From Hexactinellida sp. DTS-2022 (lineage: Eukaryota > Porifera > Hexactinellida), in assembly GCA_028753945.1 (NCBI GenBank), contig JAPNXP010000011.1, positions 4,092,001-4,156,000 of the forward strand: a stretch of 64,000 nucleotides of DNA, read 5' to 3'. Positions 42,806 through 53,040 of the stretch are shown here, piece by piece (the first letter of the stretch is position 1; the number at the start of each line of letters is the position of its first letter). Both the position numbers and the translations under genes were made by a program. The notes below the pieces were generated by a model. That model was not told the origin of the DNA. It saw only the letters and a list, made by a program, of their open reading frames with translations, and did not search any database.

Positions 42806-43529
42806 ACTAAATATGTATATTACATTAATGTAGGAATAGGATCTTTCGATCCGTGATCGTACGATCAGGATCGCGATCCTTTTCTGAGAACGAAATTGGG
42901 TTAAATGATGGATTATAAATAGACTGCATTAAGAAATACATCAATTTTATACCGAAAAATATGTTTTGTAGAAACTTTCATAGCATATAATTAAGAGCGA
43001 TAAATCTAATTCATAGTGATCTATTTACCTATAGACACTTCAAATGAAGAACTAGCTTAGAGATATTTGGAGTTATTAATGAAAATTAATTAAAAAAATA
43101 TTATATATAGATGTATATTTCTACTTACGTAAATAATTGAATTAAAATCCCATAATTGGGATTAAATTGCATTTCAATTCACATGACAACATAGGGATTC
43201 TATTTTGTATTCAAAACAGAATCTCGAGGTATACATACGAATGAATAGATTGTATATAACATTTGGAAATAATGGTCATAATAAGCTGTGATAAATATTA
43301 TATGCCATTTCAGATTCAGAATATTGTTCCCACAATTAATTGCTAAAATTAACATAATATATTCTATTTAGCCAACTTACATAATTATATGACCAGTGAA
43401 ATCTCATCTTGTTAGCTTTAATTCGAAATTAATCATCATTACTATATTCCGAAATGTGTCCCCCGTTATCATCTGCTTAAATAGAATTGAGATAGAAATA
43501 GCTTTTTTGTAGGTTAGAAAATAGATAAA
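42806..43529. other. Intergenic, no gene seen
   Basis: 42838-42890 is a GATCG-rich fragment like the arms of the element at 22909. The rest is AT-rich and without recognisable content. Confidence 0.4.
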
Positions 43530-43670
43530 TTAATGATACGAGCCCTTCGGTCTCGGTCCCTTCGCGACGGATCACTCTCTCACAAAGTCGCTTCGCTACT
43601 TTTGTTCGTTCGTATTAGACACTACGCAACGCAATTAATTAACGGCCGCTTCGCGGCCTTACTCTCCTAA

Positions 43671-44709
43671 ATATCACTCTTAAATAAGTTAAACCTGTGA
43701 CTTGTAAATTACACGTACTCAATTCAGTATGCTGCTATATGGGACCCAAGTATGTCAACTAATTAATTAATTAATTTCATCAATATGTAATTTATTATGC
43801 AGAAGATATAGGTATAGTAAATAGTTGAATTATTTTGATAGTAATATTATGCATACTTATGTGATTGACGTAAGCAAATAATACACCAATCAACAATAAA
43901 GTGATTATTTTAACAAGGGTGGGGTTGGCTAACCGATCTGAGGCAATGGTTACAATTAGATTTCTCGCCACGGTTAACCGGTTAACCGCCCATCCTACTC
44001 AATACAATAAATCCTTTATAAAAATTGATTATACTACAGAATAAGACTCAGGTGTATAAAGTATAACTGCATAAGTATATTAACTGATACATTTCGTGCT
44101 TTAGGTAAATTTAAATCGAAGTTGTCCAATAAAATTTATTAAGTGGTGATGAGAAATGGATTTAGGACTACATATTCTGATAAAATTCAAAAAAATTTAA
44201 TACTTTATACATTAATTTCCCAATAAATCTGCTGTTATTCAACAGACCGGTTAACTGGTTACTAAAATCTCTAACGGTTAACCGATGTCAGCAACGGTTA
44301 ACCGGTTAATTTTAACTTGAGTCTGAGAGGCTCCAATTATAAAAATTGATAAAGCATTAAGTTACCGGTCTCCAAGTGTGATTTTTGGCATATATGGGTA
44401 ACTTTTGGCACCCGTCAACAATTTGAGGTTTTCACTCAAAATTTCTCACACCTCGACAAGTTATGACGTCATTGTCACATTTCGAGAACCCTGAAAAGTC
44501 ACTTAATCGCACATAATTCGCGCACTCTAAGAGATAAAAATCTGAAAATTTAATAGAACATGCACATTAATGATGCGGACACTTTGGTAACACCAGATTT
44601 CCAATAAGCTTACTCATGATCACATGATGACGTAATCACTAAAATTTCACATTTTTAAATTTGACTATTTAGGCCTATTTACGCTTTATAATCAATGTTA
44701 GAAGTGTAT
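43671..44709. other. Gene-free stretch left of the MULE transposon
   Basis: Contains GGTTAACCGGTTAACCG-type repeats at about 43935-44000 and 44240-44310 (also near 6270) and TGACGTCATTG-type sequence; no gene. Confidence 0.4.
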
Positions 44710-44890
44710 AAACCATACACCAACCGAAAAGCGGTTGGTATGTGGTTGGGTTCTGCCGCAAAGCGACCTAGCAAGCGAAGCGCACTAGTATATGTCGATA
44801 TACTGTAAAATCAATCTATATAGATACTAGCGTGCTTTGCGGTAGAACCCAACCACATACCAATCGCTTTGCGGTTGGTATGTGGTTGGA
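44710..44890. repeat. Inverted-repeat block, possible MITE
   Basis: GCGGTTGGTATGTGGTTGGG near 44731 pairs with CCCAACCACATACCAATCGC near 44849-44868, with CGCAAAGC / GCTTTGCGG next to them. No target duplication seen. Confidence 0.6.
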
Positions 44891-44952
44891 TTGACGTAAG
44901 CTACTACATCACGAATAGAAATAAACTGATGGAAGCCAAAGGGGACGCAACA

Positions 44953-45137
44953 TTAGTTCGAATTTCAAAGTAGTCGTTAGTTCGAATTCTGCATGTAGTC
45001 GTTAGTTCGAATCTAATTAGGTAATGTAGTCGTTAGTTCGAATCTAATTAGGCCATGCAGTCGTTAGTTCGAATCTAATTAGGTCATGTAGTCGTTAGTT
45101 CGAATCTAATTTAGTCATGCAGTCGTTAGTTCGATTC
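44953..45137 (+). repeat. Left iterated arm of the FLYWCH-MULE-RING transposon
   Basis: Six copies of TAGTCGTTAGTTCGAA, four of them followed by TCTAATTAGG-like sequence and ATG, period about 31-32 bp. Inverted partner at 48262-48437. Confidence 0.9.
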
Positions 45138-45541
45138 ACAACCAGAGAAAAATATGTTATTTTATCACTCCTTTTGATGAATTAATTTTTAGACGTTGTT
45201 CAAAACAATTTTAATTAGTTCCACATAACTGTGAATTCTACGACTTCCTGTAAGTGTTCATTAAAAAAGTATAAAAGGTGCATCTATTTCCCCAAATTTT
45301 ATATATAATTGTACTAACTTATTATGGAATATACCATCGGAGAATATATTCGGAGCAAAGGAAAAGTATATACTTCATCAGACGGTTACAAATATTTTTC
45401 TTCTAAAGCTTTCGGGAGTAAAATACATCCCAGATGTACCCTTTTCATGAAGAGTTGCAAAGGTACTGCTAAACTTGATCTAGAGGTTAATTTATTATAT
45501 TTAAATCCGTTCATAATCATCCTTTGGAAAATTACAAATGC

Positions 45542-46812
45542 GGAATATACATCTATATTATTAAATCTCGATTGTTGTTTGTTTGTTTGTTTGTGTGTGT
45601 GTGTGTTTGTCCGGATTATATTAAATTGATGGGGGAATAGAAACCGCAATTAATATTGGGATATAAACTAACTTTCAAATGTTATAATAGGTAAACAATT
45701 CTTATAATAGGTAAACAAGTATGCTGAACACGAATTTCGCGTTTATAAATTTCTCATATGAATATTTGTTGTTGTTGTTTACACAAAATAGGTAAACAAA
45801 TTAATGAAAATTCAAAATCAACCAAGAAGTTAGCTTCCAACGGATATTATAGGTAAACAAGTATGCTGAAGACGATTTTCGCGGTTATATTTTTCTAATA
45901 TGAATATTTGTTGTTGTTGTTTACACAAAATAGGTAAACAAATTAATTAAAATTCAAAATCAACCTAGAAGTTAGCTTTCAACGGGTATTATAGGTAAAC
46001 AAGTATGCTGAACACGAATTTCGCGTTTATAAATTTATCATATTAATATTTGTTGTTGTTGTTGTTTACACAAAATAGGTAAACAAATTAATTAAAATTC
46101 AAAATCAACCTAGAAGTTAGCTTTCAACGGGTATTATAGGTAAACAAGTATGCTGAACACGAATTTCGCGTTTATAAATTTATAATATGAATATTTGTTG
46201 TTGTTGTTTACACAAAATAGGTAAACAAATTAATTAAAATTCAAAATCAACCTAGAAGTTAGCTTTCAACGGGTATTGTAGGTAAACAAGTATGCTGAAC
46301 ACGAATTTCGCGTTTATAAATTTCTAATATGAATATTTGTTGTTGTTGTTCACACAAAATAGGTAAACAAATTAATGAAAATTCAAAATCAACCTAGAAG
46401 TTAGCTTTCAACGGGTATTATAGGTAAACAAGTATGCTGAACACGAATTTCGCGTTTATAAATTTATCATATTAATATTTGTTGTTGTTGTTTACACAAA
46501 ATAGGTAAACAAATTAATGAAAATTCAAAATCAACCTAGAAGTTAACTTTCAATAGGTATTATAAGTAAACAAGTGTGCTGAACACGAATTTCGCATTTA
46601 TAAAATTCTAATATGAGTATTTGTTGTTGTTGTTGTTTACACAAATAGGTAAACAAATTAATGAAAATCAAAATCATAACGTCCCTATCTACCATTTCCA
46701 TGGTAGAAAATGTGAGGAGTAAGGCCGCACAGCGGCCGTTAACTTTAGGTGCGTAGCACCGATCTGTCGCAAAGCGACCGAGACCGAAGGGCTCGTATGC
46801 ATTGAAAACAAA
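45542..46812 (+). mobile_element. Dispersed element (Helentron-like ends), copy inside the MULE transposase gene
   Basis: Start module GTTTGTTTGTTTGTGTG...GTCCGGATTATATTAAA at about 45570-45640; end module GGAGTAAGGCCGCACAGCGG to CGACCGAGACCGAAGGGCTC at 46716-46795; both as at 20690-21100. It interrupts the codon run ...NYKC|KRSAQC..., and ACAAATGC / ACAAAATGC at the two junctions may be a target duplication. Most of its length is a 143-bp minisatellite. Confidence 0.75.
45709..46675 (+). repeat. Minisatellite, about 143-bp unit, seven copies
   Basis: Each unit contains GGTAAACAAGTATGCTGAAC, ACGAATTTCGCGTTTATAAA, TTGTTGTTGTTTACAC and ATTCAAAATCAACCTAGAAG. Unit starts fall near 45709, 45852, 45993, 46139, 46281, 46424 and 46565. 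The unit is the interior of the dispersed element amplified in tandem; the copy at 20690 has a single unit. Confidence 0.9.
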
Positions 46813-48261
46813 ATGCAAGCGAAGTGCACAATGTTCAAGCGATGGGCTAAGACATGTATTTGATGAGGTTACAAGGTTAGATCCCTCAGCATCTGATATA
46901 TCCTTCAATGAAATCGAGTCAGCAATGTTTCGTTCACTGAGAATGCTTCAACCTAAGATTCCTCATACAGCCTTGGAATTTTGTGAAATTTTGCCCACCT
47001 CTAGAAGATTTACTGAAAATTTAAAAGCCATAGTAATATTGGAAAACCAAATAGGGGTAATTTTTTTCTCTGACCAAATATACAACATCGCATCAGACAT
47101 AAGAAACATCCAATTTGATGGGACTTTCCACACTGTCCCTGAACAATTTTGTCAGCTTTGGACAATTTTTTTCTACATCGAGAGCCATACTTTTCCAATC
47201 GTCCATTGCCTCCTGACCTCCAAAAAAGAGGAACTTTACCATGCTGTTCTGAACAATATTTCCAACATGATTCCACAATTACATCCAACTACTGCCATGT
47301 CAGATTGGGAGATAGGCGCCCGAAACGCGTTGAAAGAAGAATATCCTACCACAAATTTAAGTGGCTGTTGGTTCCATTGCACTCAGGCAATTTGGCGAAG
47401 AATCCAGAAGTGCTGGACTGATCCAGGTATTTCGAGAAAATAAAGAATTTACAGCTTTCATAAGAAATCTTATGGCCATTCCTTTCCTCCCCCTGATCTT
47501 ATTCGATCAACATATTCACAACTACAAGTTCCTTCGCTACATAATAATGATGAGTCTAAACTAAAGCGAATAATAGAATATTTTGAAAGGCAATGGCTAA
47601 CTAAAGTTCTTCCGGAAGAACTATCTATTTTTGATATTGACAAAGGGACAAACAACGGAGCAGAATGCTATCACAGACAGCTTAAGGGGCGAATCAAGTG
47701 TAGTCATCCCAGAATTTGGAATTTTTTGTCAATCTTAAATGAAATAATAACTGAGACCTATCTTGAAATAGTTAGATGCCTCCAGGGTCTGGAAATAACA
47801 AGACCAAGAAAAAAGAAAAAATGTATTACATGAAAAACGCCGCACTTTATTTAAAGAAAAATTGTTATCTGGATGTTATTCACCTATACAGTATCTCAAG
47901 AGTATAGGATGTACAATAAGTAACGACAACTATGTGGAAGAGCTGGACCTATCTGACTTATCTGATTTGGAATCTTCACACGAGACAGAAATGGAGGTCC
48001 GAAATACTCAGTGTGTGGTCTGTCTACAAAGAAATGATGCCACTTACCTATTTCTGCCATGTAGACATGCGAACTGTTGTCGAGATTGCAGTGACAGGTT
48101 GTAACAACAGGATCAGCCCTGCCCAACCTGCCGTGCTCAAATTCAGAGTAGACTTCAAATATTTTTTAGTTAATGCATACATTTTCTTTCTCTCTTTCAA
48201 CCTTCTTGTCATTTTATTAGATTAAATAGAAGTTAATTCCAAATTAGATAATTCAAGTTAA

Positions 48262-48437
48262 TTCCAAATTAGACCAAATTAGATTCTAACTAACGACTAC
48301 ATGTCGAAATTAGATTCGAACTAACGACTACATGACCTAATTAGATTCGAACTAACGACTACATGACCAAATTAGATTCGAACTAACGACTACAAGCATA
48401 ATTCGAACTAACGACTACTTTGAAATTCGAACTAATG
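48262..48437 (-). repeat. Right iterated arm of the FLYWCH-MULE-RING transposon
   Basis: Five copies of the complement unit (TTCGAACTAACGACTA), spaced about 31 bp, inverted relative to 44953-45137. Confidence 0.9.
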
Positions 48438-48935
48438 CATGCGCCTCAAGCCAAACTGGATTAATCAAGTATGCAATTTCGGAAATAATGTAGGCGAAGA
48501 TTAAATCATCAAACCTCAATATGTGCAATGATGCAGCAATAGGAGGTTACATTTTTGTTATGGCCTGGCGCAGATTTAGTGCGAAGATTATAAAAATTTC
48601 TAGAGACATGCAATACATTCTGTTTTACAATGTGACAAAATTATTTGTCGATTGAACCAAAAGTGTAAGAGCTGAATCCAAATTAGTTCCTACGTGACGT
48701 CACATTCCCATAAATCGGTATACGTGTGTCTCATTGTATGTTGTGTTATCATCTAAAATTGTGGGCGAATCGAAGAAAAACTGAAAGAGTTATTCCCAAA
48801 TATGTGCGTTTATGACGTCATAATCCCGTTATTTCGCTTAGAAAACCAATAGATCGTTGTCAGCGTATAAAATTACCCCTGTATGCCAAAATTTTCAGCT
48901 TTCTAGGACACGTAGTCTTTCCTATTAATTCTGGA

Positions 48936-48970
<35 letters not shown>

Positions 48971-49011
48971 CAATTGCGCTTTTTAATATAAAGATAGATA
49001 GATTATTAATC

Positions 49012-49193
49012 ACACAGCAGTCACTTCAGGAGAGTTCTTGAATGTTAAATCTTTCTCCTCGTCATTCAGGCCCCAGCTCCTTCCTTATTTTCATTGGACT
49101 TAAGAATGGATTGATCTACTACGGTTGATGGCTCGTAAATATTGTTGACTTTGGAAACAGGAGTGGACTTCAGAGATTGTTGTTTCTCCTAAA
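49012..49193 (-). pseudogene. Terminal-exon-like fragment, copy 1 (partner at 54178-54350)
   Basis: On the minus strand an acceptor-like ...TTTAG precedes codons reading EKQQSLKSTPVSKVNNIYEP, then STVVDQSILKS and ENKEGAGA, where a one-base loss (GGGGCC versus GGGGCCC in copy 2) shifts the frame. The continuation is LNDEEKDLTFKNSPEVTAV and a stop. The two copies support the same reading frame by complementary damage. The protein is unrecognised; it looks like a hydrophilic C-terminal tail. Confidence 0.5.
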
Positions 49194-51224
49194 TTATTGC
49201 CTATTTGATTATAACTAATGTTAATTAAGCTGAGAGGACATTTTGTTAGAAAGCTGAGCTAACATCATCTGAGGTTGAAATTAGTCGTATTAATTAGTTG
49301 TATTTCTAGAAAAAATCATTAAATATTTGGAAAATGTTCCTGCTTGTTAAAAAATGTTTCTTTTGATAATGCATCTCATTTGGCATTTAGATATCTGTTG
49401 CCATGAACATTGTCGGTGACTTCCGTATTAGTTAAAGTCGTCAACCAATTAAACACAAACGTGATTATTTACGTAACGCTGGGACAAACCCCCATATAAC
49501 GCTCTGTCACATTTCGCTCAGCACAACATAATGTCAACATTTAACATTTGAACGGTCTCTGAGTAACCGGTTTACTGTGACAGCGAATATATTTTCTAGT
49601 TATAATAATCTTTCTCCCAGTTATTCAACAAAATAATTCACCTTCAAAAGCTTACATTCCCAGGTGTTCTATGTTAATATGTACTTATATTCGTATTATA
49701 CGTGACATGGGAGGGATAATCAATGTACAGTGGTGTTTGCCTTATAGAAATTCCTACATTAGTAAGTTTTTTTTAAGTCCCTAAGGAGCATTTAATGTTA
49801 ATTTTGTTCCTCTGATAGCAGTTAGCCTATTTTCAAGGGAATATCGTGCAAATTCTACATTATATTACGCGAACACTACTCTAGTATTACTTTACATTTA
49901 ATAAATCCTTACTTGTATGTAATTTTCTACATTGTTACTTTTCATATCAAAGAATATCCATCCGTTTTGAAATTATCTTAATTATTAGTTATGTTGTTCA
50001 ACTTATCACATCTACTTGAAATACTGAACCATCTTGAGTCATCTATGACTGAACCATTATTCTGGCAAGTTGATAATTTATCAGTTCAGCTAGAGACATT
50101 TTCGTCATAAAATAGTGCTACTAAGCACTAAAAAATATATTTCAGAATTTCTACAGGTATACTAACAAAGCAATTTTATTGCATATATCTCGCCATGGCT
50201 TCAAACTACGTAAGTACTTTTTCAGCATTGAATATAGCACAGTTATAACGTCAGACAAATAGTAGATTTTATTTCCTGAGATAAAGCTACAGTAATTGAT
50301 TTACTGTAATTTGTTTGCGTAGAAAATCAACAAAATATTATGCAATTCTCAAGAAAGATCGTCCATGTATATAAATATCAAATTTTATCAATATCTAGAA
50401 AAAGTTCATTCATTCATTCATTCATCTCTAAATTATTAGTTAATCTAACTAACATCTGTTGACAGGTAGGTATATATCATTAATGTGTGATACTCTACAA
50501 AATAGGTCGAAAATTTAATTTGAATTGCTAGTATTGTTTTTCAAATTATAACTGTGCAGCTAGGGTCACTTTCTTTTGATTAGTTATTAATAATAATTAT
50601 TAAAAAAAAGATTAGGTTTAACTCTTTTTCCCATTTACTAGGTTCTAACAAAATACATACAGTGGTGCAATAGCATTTGCTCTAATAGCAATATTATATC
50701 GCTCTATTATAAAGTTCTTTTCAGTCCAAAAATGCAGCTTGCATTACAGTGATTACACGAACGCTACTGTATTGGATTAATTTGTTATAATAAAGATGCA
50801 AAGTGCACCTAGTAAGAAGCTAACTTACCTTGATTAGTATAAAGTTTAAATTTTAATAAAACTTAACAATTCATAGTTTAATACTATCTACGTATATTGG
50901 TAGAATTTATAGATACTATAGTTGTACTTATATGAATGTAATTGCTTAGTCTAAATTTAGAGATCAAATTTCAACTTTGATAGGAGAACTAGTTTACTCA
51001 ATTCAACTTTGTCAATAGTTATTTCAACTTAGCTATAGAGATATTATATAATATTTATTTGATTAGTCTTTAAACAAATACAGCTGTCACATGATATTCA
51101 CATAGGCATCTAATATTGACACGATATAATCAAGTATATTCTTGAGTTATCATAATCAGTTAGTTTGAGAAACACACTTCTATTGCAAAAATTACAATTT
51201 ATAATTATTTATTGCTATTTAGCA
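49194..51224. other. Long intergenic stretch, no gene seen
   Basis: AT-rich. Noted: (TTCA)n at 50407-50425, and nothing else with coding or repeat signature. The right end should contain the promoter of the AMOP gene. Confidence 0.4.
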
Positions 51225-52361
51225 ATGAACATCATATCTTTTCTACTCTTGAGCTACTTCACAATCTACTCGGTTACCTTCGCATTCTCACAAGACGAAT
51301 GCTCCAACGCGCCAACCAACGCTAAACCATTTATCCTGCAAGAAGTAGGCGGAGAGCAGTTAACTATAAACATACCCTGCCTACCCAAGAAACCTGAGCA
51401 CACTAACATCAAATGTAAATTTGAGTCATTCCCAGATATTGTTTCTGATGGGAAAATATTGGGAGAAACACAGGTCTCATGTGTAACACCCGCGTTTATC
51501 AATCTCGGAATTCAAAAGGTATTTGTGTCAGTTGATAACGGAGGTTCATTCCCGTATGTCGGAAAATTCTTTGTGCAGAGTGAAGATTTTCTAATGCCAC
51601 TTCTCAGTATTGAGGATTACATGTCCGGCGATTTATTCGATTTCACGACTGACAGGATCGTTACCTTATTTTGGGATAAGAATTTAATCCCGCATGACGT
51701 TATAACATTGGAATTAATATTGATTGAAGACCCAATATTAGAGTTGATAAATTGGATGGAAAGCACAGTTCTAATTGAAGACATAGACAATACTGGAAAA
51801 CTATCATTCAGTTTCTCCAATGTTGCTATCTCTATTGAAACACGAAAAAAGTTTGAAAAAATACCAATAACTATTGGTAAATTCATACTAACTAATCCTA
51901 GCACGAGTTTATACCTGGGTGGGCCTAGTCTTTTGGTTACCTTCATAAACATACCGTTTTCAGCATGCAAACTATTCGATCCTATCTTGGAGCAAATCCC
52001 GAAAGGAACCCTTCCCTGTCCATGCAACACAACACAAGCGAATAATGACAACAACTACCATGAAGACCCGGATACACCCAGTCAAAAGTTCTTCCATCCA
52101 GGTGTGGCCACCTGTTTCAGATCAGTTCCTAGTGAATACGGTTCCAGCGAACAGTGTTGCTACAATGCAAATGGTAGCATTAACATAGGAACCCAAGGAT
52201 CGGGAACAGCTGATACCTACAGTCCAGATGTTAGTAATATTAAACATATCATTTATGATGTCTTGCCATGGATCGTGTGCTGTAAGGTAGCAGGTCGCTG
52301 CGAGTACTACGCGAAATTCAGACCTTCTAATAACTGTAATAATTACATACCTCCTCAATGA
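51225..52361 (+). CDS. Secreted AMOP-domain protein with an IPT/TIG-like region (378 aa)
   Basis: The first ATG in the frame is 51225; the frame stays open 60 bp upstream without an ATG. The N-terminus is a clean signal peptide (MNIISFLLLSYFTIYSVTFA). Residues about 45-118 read as an IPT/TIG-like domain (CKFESFPDIVSDGK, VSCVTPAF, VFVSVDNGGSFPYVGKF). Residues about 262-376 match the AMOP domain: PCPCNTTQA, FFHPGVATCFRSVP, EQCCYNANGSI, DVLPWIVCCK, CEYYAKFRPSNNCNNYIPP, with its Cys pattern. There is no C-terminal membrane segment, so it should be secreted. AMOP domains occur in MUC4, SUSD2 and isthmins and are linked to adhesion or matrix interaction; the role here is unknown. Intronless. Confidence 0.88.
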   Translation: MNIISFLLLSYFTIYSVTFAFSQDECSNAPTNAKPFILQEVGGEQLTINIPCLPKKPEHTNIKCKFESFPDIVSDGKILGETQVSCVTPAFINLGIQKVFVSVDNGGSFPYVGKFFVQSEDFLMPLLSIEDYMSGDLFDFTTDRIVTLFWDKNLIPHDVITLELILIEDPILELINWMESTVLIEDIDNTGKLSFSFSNVAISIETRKKFEKIPITIGKFILTNPSTSLYLGGPSLLVTFINIPFSACKLFDPILEQIPKGTLPCPCNTTQANNDNNYHEDPDTPSQKFFHPGVATCFRSVPSEYGSSEQCCYNANGSINIGTQGSGTADTYSPDVSNIKHIIYDVLPWIVCCKVAGRCEYYAKFRPSNNCNNYIPPQ

Positions 52362-53040
52362 ATTAATAATGAACTGTACAGACATAATACTGAACTTGAC
52401 ATTAGTTATTTGAGTTGATTTTGATACTTTTCTATTATTCTGTACTGTATACTATGTACATACTTGAAAAACTACACCATAGTACCTATTGTGTTTAATG
52501 ATTATTCTCTGTCTTTCCCCAAGTGGATAGTTAAAGGGTTTATATCACGATCTTACGAAAAAGTATATTTTCGGTATATAGAACCCAGTTAAACGAAATT
52601 CGGTTAATAAGTCATTATTTGAGTATCTCGGAGGATTTCGCAATTCGGAGGACATTATTTGAAGGCCCACTAAAGCTCAAAAAGTTTGGTACAAATGTTT
52701 AATTAGTATGAAAAATGCCAACTACAAACAAACATACAAGACTAAAAGAAATGAGTAAATATGGGGAACAACTATCTATCTATGTCTGTTTGTTTGTTTG
52801 TCCAGAATTAATTGGAAAGACTACGAGTCCCAGAAAGCTGAAAATTTGTATACAGGGGTAATTTTGTACTGCAACAACGATCTATTGGTTTTTTGAAGAG
52901 AAATATTCACATTCAAGGTGACAAAATATGTTAGCCAATTAAATTCGAGGGTTTGTTAGTATGGATTAGCAGACTTCATCAATTAGTATAAATAGATTGT
53001 ACATAATCTGATTGAGTGAAAATATATTCATTTAACCAAT
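52362..53040. other. 3' flank of the AMOP gene
   Basis: No gene. 52776-52900 is a start module (CTGTTTGTTTGTTTGTCC, then CTACGAGTCCCAGAAAGCTG) of the dispersed element family; it matches 48850-48995 in reverse. Confidence 0.5.

Larger units (their letters stand above)
45324..48173 (+). pseudogene. Degenerate FLYWCH + MULE transposase + C-terminal RING-finger gene
   Basis: ATG at 45324 opens MEYTIGEYIRSKGKVY and a FLYWCH finger (GYKYFSSKAFGSKIHPRC, SCKGTAKLD). A frameshift near 45507 is needed to reach HNHPLENYKC. A 1.27 kb insertion follows; beyond it the same frame resumes as KRSAQCSSDGLRHVFDE. The MULE core has IQFDGTFHTVP, MSDWEIGARNAL, SGCWFHCTQAIWRRIQ and NNGAECYHRQL, so all three acidic positions remain. 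Further frameshifts lie near 47430 and in a C-run near 47489, and a stop near 47832. The C-terminus is an IAP-type RING: CVVCL, PCRHANCCRDC, then an in-frame TAA at 48102, then CPTCRAQIQ, ending at the stop 48171-48173. Dead as it stands. Confidence 0.88.
44941..48447 (+). mobile_element. 3.5 kb FLYWCH-MULE-RING transposon with iterated-repeat ends
   Basis: AAGCCAAA occurs directly outside both ends (44933-44940, 48448-48455), an 8-bp target duplication. The tips align as GGGGACGCAACATTAG and GAGGCGCATGCATTAG, followed by GTTCGAATTTCAAAGTAG on both. The arms are tandem units of about 31 bp carrying AGTCGTTAGTTCGAATCTAA: 44953-45137 on the left, inverted at 48262-48437 on the right. Inside is one degenerate transposase gene, itself split by a 1.27 kb insertion. 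The target duplication shows it moved as a unit. Confidence 0.88.
43530..48995 (-). mobile_element. Outer dispersed element (Helentron-like ends) hosting the MULE transposon
   Basis: Read on the minus strand, a start module lies at about 48995-48850 (CA/GT-run, then the complement of GACAAACACAC, CACGTAGTCTTTCC, ATTTTCAGCTTTCTAGG). A hairpin-type end module lies at 43530-43670 (GCCGCTTCGCGGCCTTACTC, CCCTTCGGTCTCGGTCCC). Sequence just outside the MULE on both sides has TGACGTCA-rich stretches (44465, 44630, 48695, 48815) expected of one interrupted element. Whether these two ends belong to the same insertion is inference. The start module matches 52776-52900 in reverse. Confidence 0.45.

Noticed and set aside
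44953-45137. tRNA-like GTTCGAATC boxes
   Set aside because: The GTTCGAATC word recurs every 31 bp as part of the MULE arm repeat; no acceptor stem, anticodon arm or A box.
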